The position numbers were made by a program, and so were the translations under genes. From NCBI RefSeq assembly GCF_011947285.1, contig NZ_JAAOZT010000009.1:62001-126000 (forward strand): a DNA stretch of 64,000 nucleotides, read 5' to 3'. Source of the stretch: Glaciimonas immobilis. GTDB taxonomy: Bacteria; Pseudomonadota; Gammaproteobacteria; Burkholderiales; Burkholderiaceae_D. The notes beneath the pieces were generated by a model. It did not search any database. It saw only the letters and a program-made list of their open reading frames with translations, and was not told the DNA's origin. This document shows positions 1 to 6,878 of this stretch, one piece after another (the stretch's first letter is position 1; every line of letters starts with the position of its first letter).

Positions 1-338
1 AGCTCAAGAACGATAGTCGGACTGGACTGATATATTTCCGATGAGCCATAACGCTTTTCAACGAAGGTTTTCAGACGGTTCAAATACGTCTGAGGCGTAG
101 AATTGCTATCGCTGAAAACGACCATGTAGTCGATGTCGGATTGCTCATCCATCGAGCGAGGCAGAATCGTGCCACGTGTTGACGATCCGAAGCGGAAATA
201 CTGTTTGATCATACCGCTGTCAAAGTGCAACGCCATTCGAGATTGCAGCGCGGTGATCGAGGTCGTAATCGACGATTGCTCGACTGAAGAGAGCACGGCA
301 TTGCTGGCAGTGTTCGTTAGAAAGCTCGATACAGACAT
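1..338 (-). CDS. CD-NTase-like nucleotidyltransferase, N-terminal part (cut by window edge)
   Basis: The minus strand reads an open frame of 112 codons from ATG at 338 to the window edge. Residues 50-70 hold the Pol-beta-type nucleotidyltransferase signature: GSSTRGT, then SDIDYMVVF, with the metal-binding Asp pair at D68 and D70. This arrangement is known from SMODS/CD-NTase-like enzymes, which make nucleotide second messengers in anti-phage CBASS systems, and from other minimal nucleotidyltransferases. A strong Shine-Dalgarno (AAGGAGG) lies 11 bases before the start. The gene ends three bases upstream, so it is in an operon with the small protein at 342-614. Effector genes, if any, would lie left of the window. 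The superfamily is secure; a second-messenger role is inference. Confidence 0.72.
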   Translation of the reverse strand, partial: MSVSSFLTNTASNAVLSSVEQSSITTSITALQSRMALHFDSGMIKQYFRFGSSTRGTILPRSMDEQSDIDYMVVFSDSNSTPQTYLNRLKTFVEKRYGSSEIYQSSPTIVLE

Positions 339-341
339 CCT

Positions 342-614
342 TTAGTCCTCCTTGTCCACTTTATGGGTTGCCTCGCCGTCTTCGATCCCTTTTCGAGCGG
401 CGACAAATGCCCGACGCGGAATATTCTGACTCTTCTGATTCAACTCATTGCGCGTCGTCGAAAGTACCTTCAGTCTTTCGAGGAGCTCGTCCAGTCGATA
501 TGACTGAAACAGTTCGATCTCCCGAAAAAACCGGGCATCGTTCCGAAGGGCGAGGAACTGGCCTGCAGTGACCCGGTGCATTGCCGCGCGTTCGTTGGGT
601 TTAAGAAAAGTCAT
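342..614 (-). CDS. Small hypothetical protein upstream of the nucleotidyltransferase
   Basis: This 90-residue charged protein begins MTFLKPNERAAM. I chose ATG at 614; a TTG at 629 would also be in frame but has no better ribosome site. It has no signal peptide or membrane segment and no family I recognise. It is rich in Arg, Glu and Leu and looks helical (for example around FFREIELFQSYRLDELLERL). Its stop codon lies three bases before the start of the nucleotidyltransferase gene, and that gene's Shine-Dalgarno lies inside this reading frame. Translation is therefore probably coupled and the two products probably work together. Confidence 0.55.
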   Translation of the reverse strand: MTFLKPNERAAMHRVTAGQFLALRNDARFFREIELFQSYRLDELLERLKVLSTTRNELNQKSQNIPRRAFVAARKGIEDGEATHKVDKED

Positions 615-724
615 TAACCCCGTGAGCAACTAGGCCAAAAGGGTGGAATATTTCAGCGGCAAGTTGATAGATAACGTCGATTTTGTGTATAACCGACGCA
701 TTAATACCATCATGGAGACGCATT

Positions 725-934
725 ATGTCTGCACGATTCAATGTAGTCCTGTCCGATGACCTCAACAAAGACATCGACAAAGCCGTAGAGGCAAATGAGA
801 CCAACAAGAGCGAGCTACTACGTAAGGCGCTGCAACTCTATCTTGCAGTTCTCGATGGCAAGGAGCGTGGCCTGAAATTGGGCTTGTGCGATCCTTATAC
901 CGAGAAGATGCAAACAGAGTTTATCGGCCTATGA
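725..934 (+). CDS. Ribbon-helix-helix DNA-binding protein (CopG-like antitoxin type)
   Basis: This 69-residue protein starts with a beta strand (SARFNVVLSDDLNKDIDKAV) followed by two helices, the second reading NKSELLRKALQLYLAVL. That is the layout of CopG/Arc-type RHH proteins, which bind DNA as dimers and often act as antitoxins that repress their own operon. ATG at 725 follows a GGAGACGC Shine-Dalgarno. An in-frame start at 683 would add a tail that does not look like RHH. The next frame overlaps by four bases (ATGA). A RelE/ParE toxin would normally follow; here a fragment of an unrelated antidote follows instead. Confidence 0.7.
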   Translation: MSARFNVVLSDDLNKDIDKAVEANETNKSELLRKALQLYLAVLDGKERGLKLGLCDPYTEKMQTEFIGL

Positions 935-1119
935 GCAATGGCTTTGACCATATTATGGTAGCTGACCTGCCAGAATTCGATGCCGCTCAGCACTTAACCA
1001 CCGATAAGGCCATTGCGGTATTTCTTGCCGACGCAGAAGAAACCGACGATGCTGAATTTATCACTCATGCACGGGAAGTCGTGGAGAGGGCCAGAATCAT
1101 CAACAATCATTCCGGTTGA
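931..1119 (+). pseudogene. Truncated addiction-module antidote (HigA-like, TIGR02684 type)
   Basis: The 62-residue frame resembles the N-terminal half of the 'probable addiction module antidote' family: EFDAAQHLTTDKAIAVFLAD, then an AEETDDAEFITHAREVVERAR helix. In that family the sequence continues into a helix-turn-helix of about 35 residues. Here it runs into IINNHSG and stops, so the DNA-binding half is gone. It overlaps the RHH gene by ATGA, so it is probably still translated. Either it is a decayed remnant brought next to the RHH gene by recombination, or it is a short protein with a new role. The family assignment rests on remembered family sequences, not on a search. Confidence 0.45.
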
Positions 1120-1228
1120 TGTGCGGATCGGACCCTGATCGAGTCAAGAAGTGGACGGAGCTGAACGGCAGCGGCCTGGTCAAGAAGACGTGGGTATCTG
1201 GTGACTTGATCTACTGTGAACGGTAGGC
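1119..1228 (+). other. Possible small ORF or gene tail, 36 codons
   Basis: An ATG overlapping the previous stop opens a 36-residue frame (MCGSDPDRVKKWTELNGSGL and on to ISDLIYCER-like ending GDLIYCER). It has no Shine-Dalgarno and no family I recognise. It ends just before a good rho-independent terminator at 1252, so it may be the tail of a lost gene. Confidence 0.15.
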
Positions 1229-1251
1229 GTGCGATGATACGCGATCAGCAG

Positions 1252-1272
1252 CGGGGGCTTCGCCCCCGTTTT
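1252..1272 (+). terminator. Rho-independent terminator
   Basis: A perfect seven-pair GC stem, CGGGGGC TTC GCCCCCG, is followed by TTTT on the plus strand. It ends the RHH/antidote transcription unit. Confidence 0.75.
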
Positions 1273-1379
1273 CATTGACAAATGAGGGGCACGGCTGGCG
1301 AATTTTCGCGGCCGCGAAAACCAGCTATGTGCTGCGTATCGAGCCTCAACTGTAGTGACTTGCGTTTGTGGGTGAAGGC

Positions 1380-1697
1380 TCAGGCCGCCTCAAGTTCGCG
1401 TGGGGCGATCTCTTTGGCAATCTTCGCGGCGGTCTTCTTTTCTGCGATTTTGAAGTCGTAGGTCGCCTGCATGTTGATCCACCCTTGCGCATCCTCGGGC
1501 TCGCCGCCGAAGTAGCGCGTCAGGCGCAGGGCGGTGTCAGCCGTCACACCACGGCGTTCAAGCACGATATCGTTCACCCGTGACGCTGGCACGTGCAGCA
1601 TCTTCGCCAGTGCGTTCGCACTCATACCGAGTGGCTTCAAGTAGTCCTCGCGCAGCACCTCGCCAGGGTGAACCGGCCGCATTCCGTTTTTGATCAT
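1380..1697 (-). CDS. higA: HigA-type antitoxin (XRE helix-turn-helix)
   Basis: This 105-residue protein begins MIKNGMRPVHPGEVLREDYL, the typical opening of HigA antitoxins. The HTH follows (GMSANALAKMLHVPASRVND, then IVLERRGVTADTALRLTRYF). The C-terminal tail is rich in Ala, Lys and Glu. HigA neutralises HigB and represses the operon. ATG at 1697 has GGAG eight bases upstream and leaves a 40-base gap to higB. A start at 1754 would overlap higB by 17 bases and add a tail unlike the family. The gene lies downstream of its toxin, the usual reversed order for higBA. Confidence 0.88.
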   Translation of the reverse strand: MIKNGMRPVHPGEVLREDYLKPLGMSANALAKMLHVPASRVNDIVLERRGVTADTALRLTRYFGGEPEDAQGWINMQATYDFKIAEKKTAAKIAKEIAPRELEAA

Positions 1698-1737
1698 GTC
1701 GCACTCCATTGCGTAAAAAATCCAGCAGGCTGGCTGG

Positions 1738-2007
1738 TCAGTGTGGGTCTTCAATCAGCACGTCGTATGGTCCAGCGTCGCCCCATTTAAAGGTCAGACG
1801 CCACCGCCGGTTAATCCGCACATGCCATGCGTCATCATAAAACTTCAAGTCATTGCCGGGAGGCAGCTTCATGAAGTTGATCGTCGACGCGCTGTTGAGT
1901 TGTGTTAGCTTGCGCGTTGCTACTGCAGCTATGGTCGCGAACCGCTTGCACTTCCCGGTCGAAAACAGCTCCTGCGTGTCAGCTTCTGAAAAAGATTGTA
2001 TTGCCAT
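1738..2007 (-). CDS. higB: HigB-type toxin (RelE superfamily mRNA interferase)
   Basis: This 89-residue protein carries the RelE/HigB pattern: an N-terminal helix (FSEADTQELFSTGKCKRFAT), a middle LPPGNDLKFYDDAWHVRINR segment and the C-terminal core strand RWRLTFKW. Family members cut mRNA on the ribosome. The basic cluster RINRRWR matches the usual catalytic and RNA-binding patch. It is the first gene of the higBA operon, followed by higA after 40 bases. An inverted repeat just before the start is the likely HigA operator. Confidence 0.85.
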   Translation of the reverse strand: MAIQSFSEADTQELFSTGKCKRFATIAAVATRKLTQLNSASTINFMKLPPGNDLKFYDDAWHVRINRRWRLTFKWGDAGPYDVLIEDPH

Positions 2008-2016
2008 GCCTGTATT

Positions 2017-2044
2017 ATATACCGTTTGCCGGTAAGTGGTATAT
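2017..2044. promoter_or_regulatory. Likely higBA operator (inverted repeat)
   Basis: ATATACC and GGTATAT form a perfect seven-base inverted repeat separated by 14 bases. It lies 10-37 bases upstream of higB, where HigA autorepressor sites are usually found. The assignment is by position and symmetry. Confidence 0.5.
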
Positions 2045-2088
2045 CATGACTATGAAAAAATTCGTTATGTGGCACAAATTGCAGCTAG

Positions 2089-2415
2089 GCTATTTGCGCC
2101 CACCCCCTCGAAAAGGTAAAAGTTTCATTTTACGGGTGTGCCCTTGGCCCCTCAAGCTTCAACATCGCGCCATGCGGTTGCACCAGGTGCGCCAGGCCGG
2201 CGACGTGCGAGCGCTCAGAATCTGCGACAGACAAGGCTATGGGAGTGTTTGGCCGTGGACAGAATGTGCATAACTTGGCCAGCCGTGACACTTGTGGGGA
2301 GTTCATTGACAGCCATGAAGGCGGGTTACACAAAGTGACCACCATGCCTTGGCATACTTCCGAAGCAAGTAAACTCTTGATTGACGTGGAAGACACCTTG
2401 GTTGTGTGTGGTTGA
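2089..2415 (+). pseudogene. Cysteine-rich open frame, probably decayed
   Basis: After a TAG at 2086 the plus strand stays open to TGA at 2413. The product would contain a Cys cluster (CGCTRCARPATCE) and end DVEDTLVVCG. The only ATG in frame is at 2239, which gives 58 residues and loses most of the cysteines. A separate frame with ATG at 2046 runs into this segment out of phase, so a frameshift is possible. I recognise no family. This would otherwise be a 376-base gap between higB and the next gene. Confidence 0.25.
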
Positions 2416-2421
2416 GAGATT

Positions 2422-3384
2422 TCAACCGTCGCTACGAGCCATCGTTACCGCACCTTGACGAATCTGTGAGCGTAGTTCGTTCAGGTGCGTCCTGGCCGAT
2501 ATCACTCTTTCAATGCGTTCATACAGCGATTTCCAACCCGGCCAGTAATTGTGCTTGGGTGCCATCGCGCTATCCCATATATCCTCCCACCACATCGACC
2601 TAGAACCGTCCTTGAGCAAAGAGCCGGGGTGAGTGTTTCCGTTGGTCAACTGCGCTATGTCATCGGGGCGTAATTGATAACCTAGAACCATGATGCCGTT
2701 ACCCGACTTGGTGTAGCGCTTATACAGAAGTTCGAGCGTCACAAAGAGGGCAGCAAGAGACGCTTCGCCGCCAGCGCCGATCTCTTCTGACACGTGGATC
2801 GACGTGCAGAACGTCTGAAAATGGCCTTCGTCAGATTCCTTCACGATGTACAGCCCACCTGTGGGATTGTCGGCACGGATGAGGTGCAAGAGTTTGACCT
2901 TGCTGTCCGACGCGGCGGCGGCGGGGCTCCAACTCAGCAGCCAGTCCACGGCCTCGAAGGGGTTTTCAGAAAAGCGCTCGTATGTCGGCGGATAGAGCGC
3001 TTTGTCGCCGTGTTTGAGCCAGTCTGGATCAACGCCTAGGAACTTCGCAATCGCTGACAGTTGGGAAAAGCTTGGCTCCTTATTTCCAAGGAACCAATCC
3101 TCAACATCCTCTACTCGCTCCTCCTTGATGGCCTCTGCAATGTGCGACGTGGTGAGCTTCGCACCCCGGCGACCAGCGTTGACCTGCGTAAGCATTCGGT
3201 TGAGGCGCTCGGCAACGCCCTTGCGGCGAGTGTTGCGAGATTCTTGAACGAACGATGGTTCGACCCACGCCCGTAACGCTTGCCGGGCTTCAGCCTCAGT
3301 GGAGCGGTCATGGAGGTCAGCCAGTGCTTCCAATGTCCGAAAAATCTGGCTAGGAATGTTCCGAATCGCAATTTTATTAAACAT
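2422..3384 (-). CDS. FitA-like RHH fused to an XRE helix-turn-helix and an unknown C-terminal domain
   Basis: This is a protein of about 320 residues with three parts. Residues 1-45 (FNKIAIRNIPSQIF, then RSTEAEARQALRAWV) match the FitA-type ribbon-helix-helix of antitoxins. Residues about 55-135 form an XRE-type HTH (LTTSHIAEAIKEERVEDVED, then WFLGNKEPSFSQLSAIAKFLGVDPDWLKHGD). The last 180 residues are unlike anything I recognise and contain many aromatic residues (WWEDIWDS, NYWPGWKSLYERI). ATG at 3384 is preferred because AAGAGCG precedes it; an in-frame start at 3411 exists. The gene is divergent from the ParE-like toxin at 3435. It may be an antitoxin or regulator for that toxin. Confidence 0.6.
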   Translation of the reverse strand: MFNKIAIRNIPSQIFRTLEALADLHDRSTEAEARQALRAWVEPSFVQESRNTRRKGVAERLNRMLTQVNAGRRGAKLTTSHIAEAIKEERVEDVEDWFLGNKEPSFSQLSAIAKFLGVDPDWLKHGDKALYPPTYERFSENPFEAVDWLLSWSPAAAASDSKVKLLHLIRADNPTGGLYIVKESDEGHFQTFCTSIHVSEEIGAGGEASLAALFVTLELLYKRYTKSGNGIMVLGYQLRPDDIAQLTNGNTHPGSLLKDGSRSMWWEDIWDSAMAPKHNYWPGWKSLYERIERVISARTHLNELRSQIRQGAVTMARSDG

Positions 3385-3434
3385 GATCGCTCTTTGAATG
3401 TGGTGATTCAAAATGATATCATATTGATCTTGAG

Positions 3435-3737
3435 TTGCACATTGAGTATTTTGTGATTAATTTGAGGTGCGGTCAAGGTGATCAGGATCGCGCTGACGTT
3501 TCGGATTACATTGCGGCTGACAACCCGCTAGCGGCCGCCCATATAGAGGAGCTTTTCAGTGATGCGGCCGCCAGGCTTGTTGATCACACAAAGCTGGGGC
3601 GGCCGGGAAAGATTCAAGGAACCCGTGAGCTGGTGCCGGATGAAAGCTATCGCCTGATGTACGGAATCAGCGGCGAAGCCGTGTGGATGCCAACCTTGGC
3701 TCACACTGCGCGCCAGTGGTCATTGGTCCGTGATTGA
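3435..3737 (+). CDS. RelE/ParE-family toxin with degenerate N-terminus
   Basis: The 100-residue frame starts at TTG. It contains the ParE/plasmid-stabilisation core: RADVSDYIAADNPLAAAHIE, then LGRPGKIQGTRELVPDESYR, LMYGISGEAVW and a final TARQW. ParE-type toxins inhibit gyrase or cut mRNA. The first 18 residues do not match the usual MRIEW..A/L start of the family, there is no ATG and no clear Shine-Dalgarno. The start may have been damaged and the gene may be silent. No RHH antitoxin gene precedes it; the RHH-HTH fusion is divergent from it. Confidence 0.6.
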   Translation: MHIEYFVINLRCGQGDQDRADVSDYIAADNPLAAAHIEELFSDAAARLVDHTKLGRPGKIQGTRELVPDESYRLMYGISGEAVWMPTLAHTARQWSLVRD

Positions 3738-3811
3738 GCGAGGTGAATAGGTGCTGAGGGTCGAGAGGTTGACCGCATTCGATGCGGCCGAATGTTGGTC
3801 GCGAATTCTTA

Positions 3812-3970
3812 CTAATTAACAAACATGGTATTTTTATGCGCGATGCATTTTTTTAAGTCGATATTGGACCAGGTCAGCCTGGCCAGCTCCCCACGTCTCA
3901 TGGCGGTTTCCACTGCCAAACAGATGATGGTTGCCAGCTCCGCAGATTCACTATGTTTCAGGATTGCATT
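3812..3970 (-). pseudogene. Tyrosine recombinase (integrase) fragment
   Basis: On the minus strand an open stretch reads AILKHSESAELATIICLAVE, then TAMRRGELARLTWSNIDLKK. This matches the phage-integrase segment around the first catalytic Arg (T-x-MRRGEL-x-x-L-x-W-x-x-ID). A stop precedes it and TAG follows after MFVN, so only about 50 codons remain. The rest of the integrase is absent. It marks an old integration event at the right border of the island. Confidence 0.65.
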
Positions 3971-4529
3971 CAGCTAACAGGCCGCCCAAATAATCCCAGG
4001 GAACATCGAGAACACCATTTCGGTGTTCTCGGGGGGCTTCGCGTGGTATGCCCAAAACTGGACACACCCTGTTTCCGTAGAAACCAGTGTGGAAACATCA
4101 TGTCTGGAAACCGGTCATTCTGGTGCGTACCTGTCTGCGTATCAGGTGCCACGTACCTGGACTTTGCAGTTTCCCTGGCTATTGCGCAGGGACAATGTAA
4201 CAGCGCGAAATTCCGCTGTCCCCCCCATGTATCAATTTTAAATCGCCATTGACGCCCGCCTAATTCTTCCAACACACTTTTCAGTCATAATCACGTACAA
4301 GATATGGCCACGCAGCGAATCGGCGATCTTGATTTCTTTTGGAATTAAAACAGTGGCCGGTATTAATAGTAAAATCATCCCCCATGTACGGACGAATCCC
4401 TCAAACCAGAGCGGCCACTGCACGCCGGGCATCTTACGAACTTTTGTATCGTTTGTTAAAGAACACCCAGTAGCTCAAGGTCCGAGATAAAAAATTAAGC
4501 TCGCCATCTCGATAAAAAACAGGCAAGCG
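3971..4529. other. Gene-poor island border, no intact gene
   Basis: I see no supported gene here. A perfect 10-pair hairpin (CGAGAACACC, loop ATTTC, GGTGTTCTCG) lies at 4007-4031. The stretch 4040-4245 has the feel of insertion-sequence end DNA but I cannot name a family. A 64-codon minus-strand frame (4238-4432) encodes a hydrophobic segment (GMILLLIPATVLIPKEI); it has no ribosome site and no family, so I do not call it a gene. Confidence 0.4.
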
Positions 4530-5387
4530 ATGCGCAAGATCAGCGGAAATTTTTTACCTAATACAACACCCCGTGCCGAGTTTGAGTATCCGTCGCATAT
4601 CGACCCTGAAAGCCTGCGGCTTCTGCCCAATAAGCCCGGCATCTATATATTTCGGGGCGACAACGACGCACCGTTATACGTTGGCAAAAGTATCAATATC
4701 CGTCACCGCGTGCTATCACATCTGCGCTGCGCCGATGAGGCGCGCATGCTGACCCAGAGCCGACGGGTCGAGTTTCGCCGGACTGCTGGCGACATCGGCG
4801 CGCTGTTATTAGAATCGCAGCTGATCAAAGAGCTGCAACCACTGCACAACATCAAACTAAGGCGCAAACGTGAAATGTGCGCGTTAAGAATCACGGCGCA
4901 CGGTGCGCCAGAAGTGGTTTTTTCGAAGGATTATGACTTCGCTTCTGAAGCAGGCATTTATGGGGTATTCAGTAACCGCCGCAGCGCGCTGGAAACCCTG
5001 CGCACCATCGTTGCCGATCATCAGCTATGCGGCATCATCACGGGTACTGAGACCGGCTCCCACGGGCGACCTTGTTTTTCCAGACAGATTAAACGCTGTC
5101 GCGGTGCGTGTGTCGGGGCCGAATCGATTGAAGAGCATCAGCAACGTCTGCTGCAAGCGATGGAGGCAATGCGCGTGATCCAATGGCCTTTTGCAGGTGC
5201 AATGGGAATTACGGAAGAGTGCGACGGCTGGCGTCAAACCCATGTGATTGACCATTGGATGTATCTGGGCTCGATTGATGCTGCCAATGTCCAGATCGAG
5301 CGTCCCAAAAAACGCTGCTTTGACATCGATGCCTACAAAATAATTGTTAAACCTTTTCTGGCCGGACAGTTGATTGCGTTAACATAA
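4530..5387 (+). CDS. cho: Excinuclease Cho (UvrC homologue, GIY-YIG endonuclease)
   Basis: This 285-residue protein has a GIY-YIG nuclease domain at residues about 33-112: PGIYIFRGDN, then PLYVGKSINIRHRV with the catalytic Arg region, and LLLESQLIKELQPLHNIKL. The downstream part resembles the N-terminal half of UvrC. Cho makes the 3' incision during nucleotide excision repair, alone or after UvrC. The length matches E. coli Cho (about 295 residues), which lacks the 5'-incision half of UvrC. E. coli cho is under LexA control; here only a degenerate half-site (CTCGATAAAAAACAG) lies just upstream, so SOS control is not supported. Confidence 0.82.
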   Translation: MRKISGNFLPNTTPRAEFEYPSHIDPESLRLLPNKPGIYIFRGDNDAPLYVGKSINIRHRVLSHLRCADEARMLTQSRRVEFRRTAGDIGALLLESQLIKELQPLHNIKLRRKREMCALRITAHGAPEVVFSKDYDFASEAGIYGVFSNRRSALETLRTIVADHQLCGIITGTETGSHGRPCFSRQIKRCRGACVGAESIEEHQQRLLQAMEAMRVIQWPFAGAMGITEECDGWRQTHVIDHWMYLGSIDAANVQIERPKKRCFDIDAYKIIVKPFLAGQLIALT

Positions 5388-5534
5388 TATTTTCATGCCT
5401 GCGCCATGATGAAACCGTAGAGGCCAGCGGGCCGTGAATACCCGCTAATATTACGATTAGCTGGCAAGCTCAGCTGGTAACGGTCCGACGAATGTTGGTA
5501 GAAACTTGTTACAGGTGGTTATACAAAAACCAGG

Positions 5535-6770
5535 CTAACTCCCGGAAACCGATCCCACATTAGTGGGCGCTAGTTTTGCCACCAGAGGCACAGCCAACGC
5601 GGCCATTACAGCGATGACGCCCGACACATAGCCAATATTGCCCGACCCCCACGCCGAGATGCTGAGGCCACCAATCACGGCACCAAGCGCGATACCGCCG
5701 TTGGCTGCCGACACATTGATCGTTCCTGCCAACGCCTGCGCCTGGGAAGCGGCCTTCATTACCCGTATCTGGCAGATGGGATAAAGAGCAGTATTTGCGA
5801 TGCCCCACATGCCAAGCGCAATGGCAAACCAGAGGCTGGTACCGGCCAAAGCCATGGTCGCGGCCATGCCAGCGGCAAGTACGAGGCTGAAGATGGCAGT
5901 GGTCGTGAGGGGCTTTTTGTCTACCCATAGGCCCCCAAGCCAGTTTCCTATCAATCCGACGGCACCGAAGCCCATTAACCACCAACCGACTTGCGCTGAA
6001 GCAATTCCGGCGGATTTTTCCAGCATTTCAGCCAAATAGGTGTAGCCGGTGAACATGCCGGTAAAGACTAGAATCGAAAGGGCGACATTGGCCAAGAAGA
6101 ACGGACTTTTGAGAATTTGGGTTTGATCCGCCATGCGCACAGGCTGCGACGCGCGTACGGTCGGCATCCTCAAGTACATAAGGATGGCAACCACTAACGA
6201 CAGAACTGATAGCAGGGCGAAGGCACCTCGCCAACCAATGGCGTCCGATGCTAGCGTACCAAGTGGAATGCCGAACAACATCGCCGCGGAGATACCCAGA
6301 TACACGCGAGACACCGCACGGCCACCGTTTTCGGGACCTGCGATTTGCGCCGCCGTGTCACTCGCCGTTCCCCAAAAAACCGGCAGTGCCAGCGCTGGCA
6401 ACAGCCGCGCAATGCCTAACACCCATACATTTGATGCGACGGCTGCCAAGCCATTTGACACGGCAAACAATACTAAAATCGCCACGAACAGCCGTTTGCG
6501 CTCAAAGTTAGCGAGCCAGGCAGTCAGGAATGGTCCGCACAGCATTACCACTACGGCGAAGAACGTGACAAACTGGCCTGCGGTGGTCACTGAAATGCCC
6601 AAGTCACGTGCGAGTGCCGGTAACAGCCCAACGATGAGGAACTCTGTAGTGACGATAACGAAGGCAGCCACGGCCAGAATAGCAATGGACATGGCATTTC
6701 CTTTGGCCAAATCAACTGCCGGATCAATTGCCGAGAGATGATCGGGATTCAGGGTTTTAACACTGGACAT
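5535..6770 (-). CDS. MFS transporter of the DHA1 drug-efflux type
   Basis: This 411-residue protein has about 12 hydrophobic segments. The first helix reads AAFVIVTTEFLIVGLLPALA, typical of the AraJ/YdhP/sugar-efflux branch of DHA1 antiporters. ATG at 6770 (MSSVKTLN) is preferred over 6785. It is divergent from a LysR regulator at 6879, with a palindrome in the shared 108-base gap, so the pump is probably controlled by that regulator. The substrate cannot be read from the sequence; amino acids, sugars, arabinose-like compounds or drugs are all known for relatives. Confidence 0.82.
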   Translation of the reverse strand: MSSVKTLNPDHLSAIDPAVDLAKGNAMSIAILAVAAFVIVTTEFLIVGLLPALARDLGISVTTAGQFVTFFAVVVMLCGPFLTAWLANFERKRLFVAILVLFAVSNGLAAVASNVWVLGIARLLPALALPVFWGTASDTAAQIAGPENGGRAVSRVYLGISAAMLFGIPLGTLASDAIGWRGAFALLSVLSLVVAILMYLRMPTVRASQPVRMADQTQILKSPFFLANVALSILVFTGMFTGYTYLAEMLEKSAGIASAQVGWWLMGFGAVGLIGNWLGGLWVDKKPLTTTAIFSLVLAAGMAATMALAGTSLWFAIALGMWGIANTALYPICQIRVMKAASQAQALAGTINVSAANGGIALGAVIGGLSISAWGSGNIGYVSGVIAVMAALAVPLVAKLAPTNVGSVSGS

Positions 6771-6806
6771 GAGGCTTGACTCCAAGAATGGTAACGCCCA
6801 TGATAT

Positions 6807-6863
6807 AAGAGATTTAAATTCTCTTTTCGGACATTACTTCTCATATATTGCGGAATTAAATTC
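6807..6863. promoter_or_regulatory. Likely LysR operator between MFS gene and LysR gene
   Basis: AAGAGATTTAAATTCTCTT (6807-6825) is a near-perfect palindrome containing the T-N11-A pattern of LysR boxes. A second related site, GAATTAAATTC, lies at 6853-6863 just before the LysR start. Two related sites between divergent genes suit control of both promoters. Confidence 0.5.
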
Positions 6864-6878
6864 TACCTCGGACCATTC

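Noticed and set aside
4509-4523. Possible LexA box before cho
   Set aside because: Spacing is 15 bases rather than 16 and the left half reads CTC, not CTG; too degenerate to support SOS control.
6133-6741. 202-codon plus-strand frame
   Set aside because: Antisense to the MFS transporter gene; low-complexity Ala/Thr/Arg composition and no ribosome site.
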